A stretch of DNA of 64,000 nucleotides from Varibaculum cambriense (GTDB lineage: Bacteria; Actinomycetota; Actinomycetes; Actinomycetales; Actinomycetaceae), in NCBI RefSeq assembly GCF_002848005.1, contig NZ_PKHX01000004.1, positions 62,001-126,000 of the forward strand, written 5' to 3'. The notes under the pieces were generated by a model, which did no database searches, was not told the origin of the DNA, and saw only the letters and a list, made by a program, of their open reading frames with translations. The position numbers and the translations under genes were made by a program. This document shows positions 35,715-44,610 of this stretch, one piece after another (the stretch's first letter is position 1; each line of letters begins with the position of its first letter).

Positions 35715-37709
35715 ATGGCAGCTGATGAGCCGCTAAATCCACCACTGAAAGCTCTAGGTGATTCCCTAGAAGCCGAAATTAAAGATAGAAAAACTAAAAA
35801 ACATCCGGTTGACCAAGTGCCTTCGGCTCCTCGGACGCTGTTGCTCTCCGTGCAGCACGTTTTAGCGTTTTACGCAGGCGCAGTGGTTGTTCCCCTGGTA
35901 GTTGCCGGCGGACTTAAACTAGATCCCACTACCACGGTGCATTTGATTAACGCTGACTTGTTTACCTGTGGACTTGCTACCCTGATTCAGTCGATTGGTT
36001 TTTGGCGTATCGGGGTGCGCCTGCCGATTATTCAAGGCGTAACCACCATGGCGATCTCTCCGATGATTGCGATCGGTCTCGCAGTTAATCAAGAAGGCGG
36101 CGTAGGAGTTCTCCCCACCATTTACGGAGCAGTCATTGTAGCCGGACTATTCACCTTCTTCGCGGCTCCAATTTGTGCCAAACTGATTCGTTTCTTCCCC
36201 CCGTTAGTTATCGGGATTGTGCTAACCACTATGGGTACCACTTTGCTGGGAGTATCTGCCGCTGACGTGATTGGACGCGTCGATGAGCAGGTACCGCCCA
36301 TGCCGATAACTTTGCGTTCTTTGGCCTATGGCCTGGGAACCTTAGCGCTAATTGTCCTCATCCAACGCTTCTTTAAAGGCTTTATGGGCACCCTGGCCGT
36401 GCTAGCGGGGCTAGTGATTGGTACCGGAGTGGCAGTGGCTCTCGGTGACGCCTCCTTTAGCGAGGTAGGCAAATCTTCCTGGGTAGCGGTCACTACCCCG
36501 TTCTATTTCGGCTGGCCGCAGTTCTCCTTAACTGCCTGCATCTCCATGATAGTAGTCATGTTGCTGACCATGGTAGAAACTACCGGTGACGTCTTTGCCA
36601 CCGGTGAAATCGTGGGCAAACGCATCGGAAAGAAAGAGATCACCGCGGCTTTGCGCGCCGACGGACTCTCCACTACTTTAGGGGGAATCTTGAACTCTTT
36701 CCCCTACACCTGTTTCGCGCAAAATATTGGTTTGGTACGGCTCACTAAAGTGCATTCTCGCTGGGTAGTGGCTTGTGCCGGCGGAATTATGATCATTTTG
36801 GGAGTTATTCCCAAGGCGGGCGCGATTGTAGCTTCAATCCCCTCTCCGGTGCTGGGCGGAGCCTCCATGGCTTTATTTGCCAACCTAACCTTAGTGGGGA
36901 TTCAAACCCTCTCCCGGGTGGATCTTTCCGATACCCGTAACGGGATTATTCTGACTACCTCGATTGCACTGGCGATGCTAGTTTCCTTCAAACCGGCGAT
37001 CGCCGATGCCTTCCCCGCTTGGGCACAAATCTTCTTTGCCTCCGGGGTAACTCTCGGCTCGATTACCGCGATTTTGCTCAACCTGTTGTTCTTCCATGTC
37101 GGACCGCGAGCGAAGGGCGAGGACGTGGCACTAGGTGCTACCGGCAAGCGCCGCTCCTTGCGGGCAGTAAACAAGATGAGCGAAGCAGAGTTTGTAAACA
37201 CCTTCTCCCGCTTGTTCAATGGGGTAACTTGGCCGCTACAGGCAGCAGCCGAAATGCGTCCCTTCCAGGATGTAGGCGAACTTAAAGAAGCGCTGCAAGA
37301 CGCAGTGATGGTGGCGGGTGAAGACGCGCAGGATCAGCTAATTGCTGCCTATCCGGATGTAACCGCGATGCTGACTGCCAGCGAAAGCGAAGCCAAAGCA
37401 ATTTCGCAGGACGTGGGTTCTTTGGCCCTGGGACAGCTCACCGAAGAACAAAAAGCTCAGCTGCACACTTTGGAAAGTTCCTATCATGAAAAGTTCAATC
37501 TGCCGCTAGTGGCACTGCTGTCGCGAATGGATAGCGTGGACGAAATCATTAAGGACGGCCTACACCGGCTAGAGAACTCTCCGCGGCACGAACGGGTAGT
37601 CGCCCTGGGACAGGTGGTAGAAGTCGCCAATGATCGCTTAGAGATCATGATGGCAGACGCCAACCCCATCCGTTCGGCCTGGAGCCGCAAGTTCGAGCAG
37701 CTCGACTAA
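35715..37709 (+). CDS. NCS2 nucleobase permease fused to a degenerate OHCU-decarboxylase domain
   Basis: A 664-residue protein. Residues about 40-470 form an NCS2 xanthine/urate/uracil:cation symporter with about 12-14 spans: SVQHVLAFYAGAVVVPLVVAGG, LPIIQGVTTMAISPM, TMVETTGDVFATGEIVGKRI and GGILNSFPYTCFAQNIGLVRLTKV. Residues about 490-655 match the helical OHCU decarboxylase fold of urate breakdown, ending LESSYHEKFNLPLVALLSRM and LENSPRHERVVAL. The catalytic HP of that family reads YP here (Tyr546), and the S-x-x-E-Q motif reads SQDVG, so the domain looks inactive. It may sense urate catabolites. It is a single-gene unit with no other uricolytic gene nearby. Confidence 0.85.
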   Translation: MAADEPLNPPLKALGDSLEAEIKDRKTKKHPVDQVPSAPRTLLLSVQHVLAFYAGAVVVPLVVAGGLKLDPTTTVHLINADLFTCGLATLIQSIGFWRIGVRLPIIQGVTTMAISPMIAIGLAVNQEGGVGVLPTIYGAVIVAGLFTFFAAPICAKLIRFFPPLVIGIVLTTMGTTLLGVSAADVIGRVDEQVPPMPITLRSLAYGLGTLALIVLIQRFFKGFMGTLAVLAGLVIGTGVAVALGDASFSEVGKSSWVAVTTPFYFGWPQFSLTACISMIVVMLLTMVETTGDVFATGEIVGKRIGKKEITAALRADGLSTTLGGILNSFPYTCFAQNIGLVRLTKVHSRWVVACAGGIMIILGVIPKAGAIVASIPSPVLGGASMALFANLTLVGIQTLSRVDLSDTRNGIILTTSIALAMLVSFKPAIADAFPAWAQIFFASGVTLGSITAILLNLLFFHVGPRAKGEDVALGATGKRRSLRAVNKMSEAEFVNTFSRLFNGVTWPLQAAAEMRPFQDVGELKEALQDAVMVAGEDAQDQLIAAYPDVTAMLTASESEAKAISQDVGSLALGQLTEEQKAQLHTLESSYHEKFNLPLVALLSRMDSVDEIIKDGLHRLENSPRHERVVALGQVVEVANDRLEIMMADANPIRSAWSRKFEQLD

Positions 37710-37724
37710 GCGAGCGGCAAATAG

Positions 37725-39290
37725 TTATTTAACCGTGCCTGCCGGGGAACTAGCAGTATCCCAAGCGGGATCGAACCCACCCGGGGTTGTCCAAACCCGG
37801 GTGGGGAGCTCCCCCGGCAGGTATTGGTTATTTTTCGAACAGAAGATCGGCCCGGCCGGATCAGCAGTCTTCATTTGCGCCCGGTAGTCGCGCAAGGCAC
37901 CCACTGCCCACTTCCCCAAGAAAATTAGGGCTACCAAGTTAACCAAGGCCATCAGGGCGGTCGCCCAGTCAGCAATCGACCACACTGATTTCAAAGGCAG
38001 AATCGCCCCAACCGCGGTAGAGGCGATTACCAGCAATTTCAAAGGTAAAGCGGAGCGGTCTACGCCCACAATAAACTTGTAATTGGTTTCCGCATAGGTA
38101 TAGTTCCCCAGGATGGTGGAATAACCGAAACAAACCATCATTACCATCACGAACACGAACACCACCGTTTGGGTGGTGTTATTGGATCCCAAAGAAGTCA
38201 CTATCGAATCCATAGTCAGCACTGCCCCATCGACATGGTTTTGCGTATCCCAGAAAGGCGCTGACATCAAAATAATGAAGGCGGTTGAGGTACAAACCAG
38301 CATGGTGTCCACGAAAACTCCGAGAGCTTGAATCATTCCCTGGGTGGCAGGGTGACGCACAGTGGCAATAGCAGCCGCGTTAGGAGCCGATCCCATTCCG
38401 GCCTCGTTAGTAAACAGACCCCGCTTAGTACCGGTAGTAATCGCCGCGATGAACGCTCCCCCGGCTCCCGCAACAGCCGGCGGCAGGTAGGTGTTTGACT
38501 GCCCGAAGGCCCCCATAAAGATTTCCCGGAAAACAAAAGGAATCCGATCGTAGTTGAGGATAATCACCAAGATTCCCATGCCTACATAAAGCAGCGCCAT
38601 CGCCGGAGCTAGATATTCCGAGAATTCAGCAATTTTGCGTACCCCGCCCACTACTAGCGGCAAGGTTAAAAGCACTAGGATCAAGGCGGTTGCCCAAACT
38701 GGGAAGCCTAAATATTCTGAGTTGGCTAACTGGGAAATCGAGTTCGCCTGGATCATTTCGAAGCTAAATCCGTAGGCAAAGATAAGTAGCACCGCAAAGA
38801 TAACCCCCCAGGTACGCGAGCCCAAGCCGCGTTGAATATAAAAGGCCGGACCGCCCCGGAAAGTACCGTCTCCGTTACGGACTTTAAATAGCTGCGCCAA
38901 GGTGGCCTCAACAAAAGCAGTAGCCATACCGACTAGCGCCACTATCCACATCCAAAAAACCGATCCGGGGCCACCGGCAACTACCGCCAGTGCTACCCCG
39001 GTAATTGAGCCGGTGCCTACCCTGTCGGCCAGCCCAATCGCAAACGCTTGGAAGGAAGAAATTCCCCCTTCGGAACCACCACGAGAACGAGTAATTACTT
39101 TTAGCATGTGGGTAAACATGCTCACCTGCATGCCTTTGGTGCGTATTGTGAGCCAGATACCCACCCCCAGCAGGGTGAGCATCAACAGCCAGACCACCGA
39201 ATTGTTATAGGCAGTATCGAGGAGGCCGGAAATAGTCTCATTCCACTGTTCAAAAGCAGTTAGAGATTCTTTAGAGGCCAAAATCGGCAT
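37725..39290 (-). CDS. AGCS-family sodium:amino-acid symporter
   Basis: A 521-residue membrane protein of the alanine/glycine:cation symporter family. Landmarks are SFQAFAIGLADRVGTGSITGVALAVVAGGPGSVFWMWIVALVGMATAFVEATLAQLFK, RGGPAFYIQRGLG, GTKRGLFTNEAGMGSAPNAAA and the late FGYSTILGNYTYAETNYKF. In the family the second block often reads ARVGTGNIAGVA; here ADRVGTGSITGVA, so Na+ coordination could differ slightly. It would import alanine or glycine with sodium. AAGGAGTAACCT precedes the ATG. It converges with the permease gene, 15 bases away. The 154 bases upstream (39291-39444) hold its promoter region with AT-rich TATAAATATA but no clear element. Confidence 0.9.
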   Translation of the reverse strand: MPILASKESLTAFEQWNETISGLLDTAYNNSVVWLLMLTLLGVGIWLTIRTKGMQVSMFTHMLKVITRSRGGSEGGISSFQAFAIGLADRVGTGSITGVALAVVAGGPGSVFWMWIVALVGMATAFVEATLAQLFKVRNGDGTFRGGPAFYIQRGLGSRTWGVIFAVLLIFAYGFSFEMIQANSISQLANSEYLGFPVWATALILVLLTLPLVVGGVRKIAEFSEYLAPAMALLYVGMGILVIILNYDRIPFVFREIFMGAFGQSNTYLPPAVAGAGGAFIAAITTGTKRGLFTNEAGMGSAPNAAAIATVRHPATQGMIQALGVFVDTMLVCTSTAFIILMSAPFWDTQNHVDGAVLTMDSIVTSLGSNNTTQTVVFVFVMVMMVCFGYSTILGNYTYAETNYKFIVGVDRSALPLKLLVIASTAVGAILPLKSVWSIADWATALMALVNLVALIFLGKWAVGALRDYRAQMKTADPAGPIFCSKNNQYLPGELPTRVWTTPGGFDPAWDTASSPAGTVK

Positions 39291-39444
39291 AGGTTACTCC
39301 TTCATGATGGGGCGGATTAGCGCCTAGCTTTAACTAGGGATGGGGAAGAGTCTTCCCGAAACCTGTATAAATATACTCGCCCCAGTGGGTAGCTAAAAAA
39401 TTGGTGTATTCCTTAAACTTTCCGAAAAAGCCCCGAGCTAAGAG

Positions 39445-40521
39445 TTAAGCCGGCACCGCCCAAAGATGGGTGGGCAGAGCCTTCACTGCCACTCGATCTC
39501 CCACAATGAAGGGTTCATCCCCGCTTTGCCGGCGACTGGCGAGTACCCCGAACTCGGTTTCTACTTGTAAAAGGTAGGTATCTCCTTCGAAAAAAGATCC
39601 CACTACTTGCCCCACATCCCCTTGGATGGGATCTTTCTTGCGTTCTAGCGGGAGGTTACTAATTTCAACCGAATAGGGCGAGCCCAACGCCACTATTTTT
39701 CGGGTCTGCCCATTGGCGGTAGCTAAGCTATCGGCAGCGGGAACCTCCAGAGACTGTCCAAAAGCGGTGAACTGGGCACTAACTTGCCCAAATCGGTCAG
39801 TGTTAATCAGCGCGGTAGTGCTAACTTGGGTGGTAGCTCCCAGGTAGAGGGCAGTTTGCAGGTCTGCCGGATGGGATACCAGATCTTCAGGATAATCGTC
39901 CTGGATGATTTTTCCCTCGCGCAGCAAGATAATCCGGTCGGCAATCGCATAGGCTTCCGGCAGGTCATGGGTAACATACAGGGATGCAGCCCCAATCCGT
40001 CGGTGGATCCGTAAGATTTCTCCGCGCAGTCGCAGGCGCGAATAGGGGTCGACATGGGCTAGCGGCTCATCAAAAAGAAGCCAACGAGGGCGGCGCAGCA
40101 GGGCTCGCGCTAAAGCTACCATTTGCCGCTGCCCGGTAGATAGCGACCCGGGGTATTGCCGCGCGAGAGAACTTAAACCCAGATCAGTTAGGGTTACCTG
40201 CAGGTCTTCCGCGTTACCTCCGGCTAAGGCCACATTTTCCTGTACTGTCAGATGGGGAAACAGGCCATCCCTATCGGCTACCAGCGCGCTAGCGCGGGCG
40301 CCGGGAGAAAAGTCAGATACGTCCTCGTCCCCGCAAAAGACCTTGCCACTGCTGGGCTGTAGTCCCGCAATGGCTCGCAATAAAGTAGTTTTTCCCGCTC
40401 CCGAAGGTCCGATAATCACCACCAGTTCCCCGGGGTCAACGCTAAAGGACACCGGGCCAAGCACCCAGTGTGAAGAACGCCAAACCTGGAGATCTTTTAC
40501 GGTTAGCGCGGACGGTTCCAT
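39445..40521 (-). CDS. Fbp/Afu-type ABC transporter ATP-binding protein
   Basis: A 358-residue nucleotide-binding subunit: Walker A GPSGAGKTTLLRAIAGL, Q-loop region VADRDGLFPHLTVQENV, signature LSTGQRQMVALARALL (LSGGQ in most), Walker B WLLFDEPLAHVDP and switch YVTHDLPEA. The C-terminal 130 residues form a TOBE-like regulatory region, as in the iron(III)/sugar-phosphate importers FbpC and AfuC. GGAGGAGGG lies directly before the ATG, inside the end of the permease gene, which it overlaps by 19 bases. It is the last gene of a substrate-binding protein, permease, ATPase operon. Confidence 0.9.
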   Translation of the reverse strand: MEPSALTVKDLQVWRSSHWVLGPVSFSVDPGELVVIIGPSGAGKTTLLRAIAGLQPSSGKVFCGDEDVSDFSPGARASALVADRDGLFPHLTVQENVALAGGNAEDLQVTLTDLGLSSLARQYPGSLSTGQRQMVALARALLRRPRWLLFDEPLAHVDPYSRLRLRGEILRIHRRIGAASLYVTHDLPEAYAIADRIILLREGKIIQDDYPEDLVSHPADLQTALYLGATTQVSTTALINTDRFGQVSAQFTAFGQSLEVPAADSLATANGQTRKIVALGSPYSVEISNLPLERKKDPIQGDVGQVVGSFFEGDTYLLQVETEFGVLASRRQSGDEPFIVGDRVAVKALPTHLWAVPA

Positions 40522-41999
40522 TTTCCCTCCTCCTTCGGTACCAGGATAAATAACAAAATTGAGACAATTAATACCGCCAGCGTTAGTCCGAAAGCTGGTG
40601 CATAATTCGCTTCATCAACCATGGCAAACATTTGCGGCACTACTACCGGAGTATCGGGAGCCGCTACCCACATCAGCGGTGCCGATAAGGTGGTGGAAAT
40701 CGCGACTACGGTGGCGAGAGTCAAACTAAAGTAACGTCTAACGGCAGGAAGCAGTATTTTTAGAGCTGCTTCCACCCTACCGACGCCTAAAACTTTCACC
40801 GACTCAAATTCGGCTTGGCCGATGGCTCTAAAACGCGCCGCCAAAAAATAGGTAACCGGCATGCCGATTAAGAGGAAGGAACACAGGGATAAGAACCCTC
40901 CACTGGAGAAAGGCCAGGGCAAACCCTGTTGCCGCGAAAGCATCCAGCCAGCACCAATAGCGGCTCCCGGCAGAGACAGGATCACAATAAACAAGGCTTC
41001 TACTCCCAGATTTCGTCTTTTTGCTCCGGCGCCTCTGGTGGCCGCTAGCACCATTAAACACAGGCCGGCAGCAAAGGCGGACAGTAACCAGGTGTTTATA
41101 ACCGATTCCAACTTATCGAAAGAAAACCTCGCGTGTAACAACAGGTAAAGAAGTAAGCAGGCTGAGGCCGCGGCATAGAGGGTTACCGCTAAGAGCGGGA
41201 GCGGGCGGGCAGGTCCTAACGAAAAACTCCGTTCCCCCAGGGAGGAAGCGGGGAAAAACCGGCGGTAGGTGGTGAAGTAGAGACCGATTAGAATCCCGGC
41301 TACACAGAGACAGAGGCCGATTAATACCAGGGAGGCTCGTCCTAAAAATGCGGTTTCGAAACTACCGGTTGATCGCAGCCACAACGAGTGGGCAGCGTTC
41401 ATAGTTTTCCCGCCCACCAGGTCAGGTACTAGCGGGTCGGAAAGCGCTAAAGAAAAAGTGACCCCCAGCGATAAAGGAATCGATACCAATAGCGGGCGGG
41501 AGATTACTAGCCGAAAAACCTGCCAGTTACTTAGCCCCAAGATTCGCGCCTGGTCTAGTTGATCTGGACGGATGGTTTGTAAAGTGGAGCGCGCCGAAAA
41601 ATAGGCTAAGGGGGCGAGCGAGAAGGCAAAAACCGCGATTACCGGGAGCGGCCCGACCAGGATGCTCGCGGATGAGCCCGCGAAGGAACGCAGACAACTG
41701 GCAACAATAAAGGGCGGAATCGCGATGGGACATAGACACAGTACAGTTGCTAGTTGCCGAAAAGGATCCGGCAGAAAACGGGTTCCTAAGGCGGCTCCAC
41801 TCCCCCAGGCAGTGGCTAGAATCGCCGAACCGCTAGCCTCTATTAGAGACAGGTGAATGGAGGCAGTAATGGCTTCTTCTCCGGGGCTCGATTTTACAAT
41901 CGCCGCGCGAACTACAAAGGCAAGTGGCCAAATAGCTGCGAGAACACAAAAGCCAATAATGATTGACCAGCATAGGGAGCGCAGTAATATCTTTTTCAC
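40503..41999 (-). CDS. Fbp/Afu-type ABC transporter permease, duplicated
   Basis: About 498 residues with roughly 12 membrane spans, formed by two tandem permease domains as in FbpB/AfuB. EAA-loop-like segments occur in each half: DQLDQARILGLSNWQVFRLVISRPLL and AEFESVKVLGVGRVEAALKILLPAV. I place the start at the GTG at 41999, which overlaps the preceding stop (GTGA) and has AAGGG eight bases upstream. A TTG nine codons earlier is possible but would lie in the upstream gene. Tight coupling with the other two genes shows a complete importer. Confidence 0.85.
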   Translation of the reverse strand: MKKILLRSLCWSIIIGFCVLAAIWPLAFVVRAAIVKSSPGEEAITASIHLSLIEASGSAILATAWGSGAALGTRFLPDPFRQLATVLCLCPIAIPPFIVASCLRSFAGSSASILVGPLPVIAVFAFSLAPLAYFSARSTLQTIRPDQLDQARILGLSNWQVFRLVISRPLLVSIPLSLGVTFSLALSDPLVPDLVGGKTMNAAHSLWLRSTGSFETAFLGRASLVLIGLCLCVAGILIGLYFTTYRRFFPASSLGERSFSLGPARPLPLLAVTLYAAASACLLLYLLLHARFSFDKLESVINTWLLSAFAAGLCLMVLAATRGAGAKRRNLGVEALFIVILSLPGAAIGAGWMLSRQQGLPWPFSSGGFLSLCSFLLIGMPVTYFLAARFRAIGQAEFESVKVLGVGRVEAALKILLPAVRRYFSLTLATVVAISTTLSAPLMWVAAPDTPVVVPQMFAMVDEANYAPAFGLTLAVLIVSILLFILVPKEEGKWNRPR

Positions 42000-43000
42000 T
42001 TCTGCCACCCTTGCCTGGCGAACCAAGTTAACCAGCGATCGCGGTCAGCCGCGGATTTTTGCGGACGTGCCGGCAAAATATAGGGATCCGCTTGCTGCAA
42101 ACGCGAAGCTAATGACCCGGGGATATCCCGAGTAATCGCCAATTGGGGGGTGGCCGATTTAACCGCTACCTCTTGGCCGGGTTTTTGTGAGAGCCAATCC
42201 AGGAACATTTTTGCTTCCCCGCGGTGACGCGCGTTTTTCAAAAGGGCTGCCGACCCGATCTCATAGGAGGTGCCCTCCCGCGGATAGGAGATAGTCACGG
42301 TCTTGCTGGCTTCGCTCTTACCGGCACAATAGGGGGTGAAGGTAATCGCGATCGCGGCTTCTCCTGCCAACACCAATTTTACTGGAGCCGTTCCCGAGTT
42401 GGTCAGACGCGGTACATTGTCGTAAATCTTACGGATGGCGCTGCTCGCCTGGTTTGTATAGATTTCATCCAATACCCGCACCACGGTAAAGGCGGTTCCC
42501 GAAGTAAGAGGAGAAGAGGCCGCTACCAGGCCGCGATATTGCGGTTTTGCTAACTCCTCCCACGTTTTAGGTACCGGCAATCCCCGGGCAGCTAAGGCTG
42601 CTTGATCAGAACAAAAACCGAGTAAAGAGCCATAAACCCCAAACCAGTAACCTTGAGAATCACGCATAGCTGGCGGAATAGCGGTGATTCCGGTCGGCTT
42701 ATAGGCAGATAGGAGGCCGCGACGCTTAGCTAGTACATAGTTTTCTGCCGGGCCTCCCACCCAGACATCAAACTCGTGGGTTTTGGGGCTAGAAGCAATC
42801 CGAGTCAGGGCTTGGGCAGTAGGCAAGCGCAGGTAGGAAACATTCTTTCCCGTGGCAGCGGCATAGGTATCCCGCCAATTTTTACAGATGGATTCTTCGT
42901 TGGAACAAATAAACGCTAGTTGTTCTTTTTCTGCGGGATGGCATCCGCTTAAAACTAAGCTAAAGAGCACAGTTAATAGCACTAATAAGCGGGACCGCAT
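41996..43000 (-). CDS. Substrate-binding lipoprotein of the Fbp/Afu-type ABC importer
   Basis: A 334-residue exported lipoprotein. Residues 1-19 are a signal peptide ending in the lipobox LVLSGC, so Cys20 is lipidated. The mature part is a type 2 periplasmic-binding fold of the iron/phosphosugar group (EFDVWVGGPAENYV, VYGSLLGFCSDQAAL, TSGTAFTVVRVLDE, ALLKNARHRGEAKMFLDWLSQKPGQE). The two-tyrosine iron signature near the C-terminal lobe is not evident. This and the neighbouring organophosphate antiporter point to a phosphorylated substrate rather than iron, though that is inference. TATCGT sits seven bases before the ATG, and no ribosome site is seen. Confidence 0.85.
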   Translation of the reverse strand: MRSRLLVLLTVLFSLVLSGCHPAEKEQLAFICSNEESICKNWRDTYAAATGKNVSYLRLPTAQALTRIASSPKTHEFDVWVGGPAENYVLAKRRGLLSAYKPTGITAIPPAMRDSQGYWFGVYGSLLGFCSDQAALAARGLPVPKTWEELAKPQYRGLVAASSPLTSGTAFTVVRVLDEIYTNQASSAIRKIYDNVPRLTNSGTAPVKLVLAGEAAIAITFTPYCAGKSEASKTVTISYPREGTSYEIGSAALLKNARHRGEAKMFLDWLSQKPGQEVAVKSATPQLAITRDIPGSLASRLQQADPYILPARPQKSAADRDRWLTWFARQGWQK

Positions 43001-43007
43001 GTCAGTA

Positions 43008-43013
43008 ACGATA
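43008..43013 (-). promoter_or_regulatory. -10 element for the ABC operon (leaderless)
   Basis: Minus-strand TATCGT then TACTGAC then ATG at 43000: a seven-base gap and no Shine-Dalgarno sequence. Confidence 0.4.
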
Positions 43014-43051
43014 GCAGGCTGGCGGAAACATTTTGGTTTCCGCCAGCCTGC
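43014..43051 (-). terminator. 16-bp hairpin between antiporter gene and ABC operon
   Basis: GCAGGCTGGCGGAAAC and its exact complement (43036-43051) around loop ATTTTG. It lies 49 bases after the antiporter stop and directly against the predicted -10 of the ABC operon. No T-run follows on the minus strand. Confidence 0.6.
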
Positions 43052-43099
43052 TTTGGGAAATTGGATCAGATTCTAGCCTTAGGCGCGCTTCGCCTGTTC

Positions 43100-44482
43100 T
43101 TATGCCATATCGTCCAGTTTTTGTTTATGGGCGCTCATAATCCGCCGTTCATCGCGTCCCACGATCGCAAAGATTAAGACCGTCAATACCGAAAAGACGA
43201 TAAATACCATAAAGGTCAGGTTCCAACCGAAGTTATGAACTAGCAGCCCTACCCCAGTGGAAGCCAAAGTAGCTCCCAACAGGTATCCAAACAGGCCGGT
43301 AAAACCAGCGGCGGTGCCGGCTACGTTACGAGGAGAAAGGTCAATAGCCTGCAAACCAATCAGCATTACCGGACCGTAAATAAGTCCCCCGATGAGCGCT
43401 ACTAACAGGATCAATACCCACATGGGAGTCCCTACGGGCGCTAACCAGTACCCCAGGATTGCCAAGGCGGTGCAGATAGTAAAGAAGATTCCTGCCCCCG
43501 AGCGGTAGCCTTTAAAAACTTTATCTGACATCCAGCCACACAGCAACGTACCGACGATCCCTGCGATTTCATAGGCGAAGATACCCGCCAGGCCAGAACC
43601 AATCTCCGCATGATGCTTTTCGTGCATGTAGACGGTAATCCAGTTGAGTACCCCATAACGCAGGGCATAGACAAATACGTTAGCCACTGCCAGCATTACG
43701 ATCGTGCGGTTGGTGAGGACGTGTTTGAAAATCAAATCCTTGGCGGACATCTTTTCGCCCTCGTCAACTTCCACTTTGGCCGGGTCGTTACGGTATTCCT
43801 CAATCGGGGGAAGCCCCAGAGATTCGGGAGTATCCCGAATCAACAAGAATCCAATAAACGCTACTAGCAAGGCGATTACTGCGGGCAGCCAAAAGGCCGA
43901 GCGCCAATCATTGGCGGTCCAGGCCAGGCCAATACCGACCAAAGTAGGTAGCAGGGCGCCTCCGACGTTGTGAGCAGTATTCCAAATAGAGGTGATGGTA
44001 CCGCGTTCATTGGTAGAGAACCAGTGTACTAGTACCCTTCCGCATGGTGGCCATCCCATACCTTGGAACCAGCCATTGAAAAACATGACGGTGGCAAAGA
44101 TACCTACCGAGGCGGTTACCCAAGGCACGAACGCTACTACTAGGTTGGTACATGCCGATAGCGCGAGGCCGATCACCAGGAAATAGCGGGCGTTGGAACG
44201 GTCAGAAATCATCGCGGAGAAGAACTTTGAGAGCCCGTAGGCAAACAGAACCGCGTTCGCGATAATCCCCACTCCAACTTTGTCGATGCCAGTGTCATCC
44301 ATCAGTAAGGGGGCGATGGAGGAGATATTGTTTCTAATCAGATAAAAACCGGCATAGCCGATGAAGATACCGAGGAAAACCTGCAGTCGCAGGCGAGGGA
44401 ACATATGTTTGACTTTATTTTCCGGTAGTCGTGGCGCCGGCGCCGGCGCCTTGAGCCAGGAAAAGCCTTTTGGGGATGCCAT
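43100..44482 (-). CDS. GlpT/UhpT-family organophosphate:phosphate antiporter
   Basis: A 460-residue MFS protein of 12 spans in the organophosphate:Pi antiporter family. Marks are FIGYAGFYLIRNNISSIAPLL (the family's RxN), SDRSNARYFLVIGLALSA, the highly typical WFQGMGWPPCGRVLVHWF, WNTAHNVGGALLP and WMSDKVFKGYRSGAG. It would exchange phosphate for a sugar phosphate, glycerol phosphate or phosphoglycerate; the substrate is not readable. The ATG at 44482 has GGAG five bases upstream, while a GTG two codons earlier overlaps that site. Repeated GTTACC-like motifs in the 122 bases upstream may be response-regulator sites. Confidence 0.9.
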   Translation of the reverse strand: MASPKGFSWLKAPAPAPRLPENKVKHMFPRLRLQVFLGIFIGYAGFYLIRNNISSIAPLLMDDTGIDKVGVGIIANAVLFAYGLSKFFSAMISDRSNARYFLVIGLALSACTNLVVAFVPWVTASVGIFATVMFFNGWFQGMGWPPCGRVLVHWFSTNERGTITSIWNTAHNVGGALLPTLVGIGLAWTANDWRSAFWLPAVIALLVAFIGFLLIRDTPESLGLPPIEEYRNDPAKVEVDEGEKMSAKDLIFKHVLTNRTIVMLAVANVFVYALRYGVLNWITVYMHEKHHAEIGSGLAGIFAYEIAGIVGTLLCGWMSDKVFKGYRSGAGIFFTICTALAILGYWLAPVGTPMWVLILLVALIGGLIYGPVMLIGLQAIDLSPRNVAGTAAGFTGLFGYLLGATLASTGVGLLVHNFGWNLTFMVFIVFSVLTVLIFAIVGRDERRIMSAHKQKLDDMA

Positions 44483-44555
44483 AATCACTCCGCTGTGTTC
44501 GTGGCGGCCGGAACCGCCTTATGGAAACTTACAGAGTTTAGTTTGCCTGCTTACT

Positions 44556-44605
44556 GGTAACAACCAGCCCGGTTAGCGGTGACACCCAGTAACGATGCTG
44601 TTACC
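44556..44605. promoter_or_regulatory. Candidate regulator sites upstream of the organophosphate antiporter
   Basis: Within 50 bases, GGTAACA, CAGTAACG and TGTTACC occur, the outer pair as an inverted repeat. The spacing and the neighbouring OmpR-type regulator gene make binding plausible. No consensus is known to me for this regulator. Confidence 0.35.
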
Positions 44606-44610
44606 CAGAT

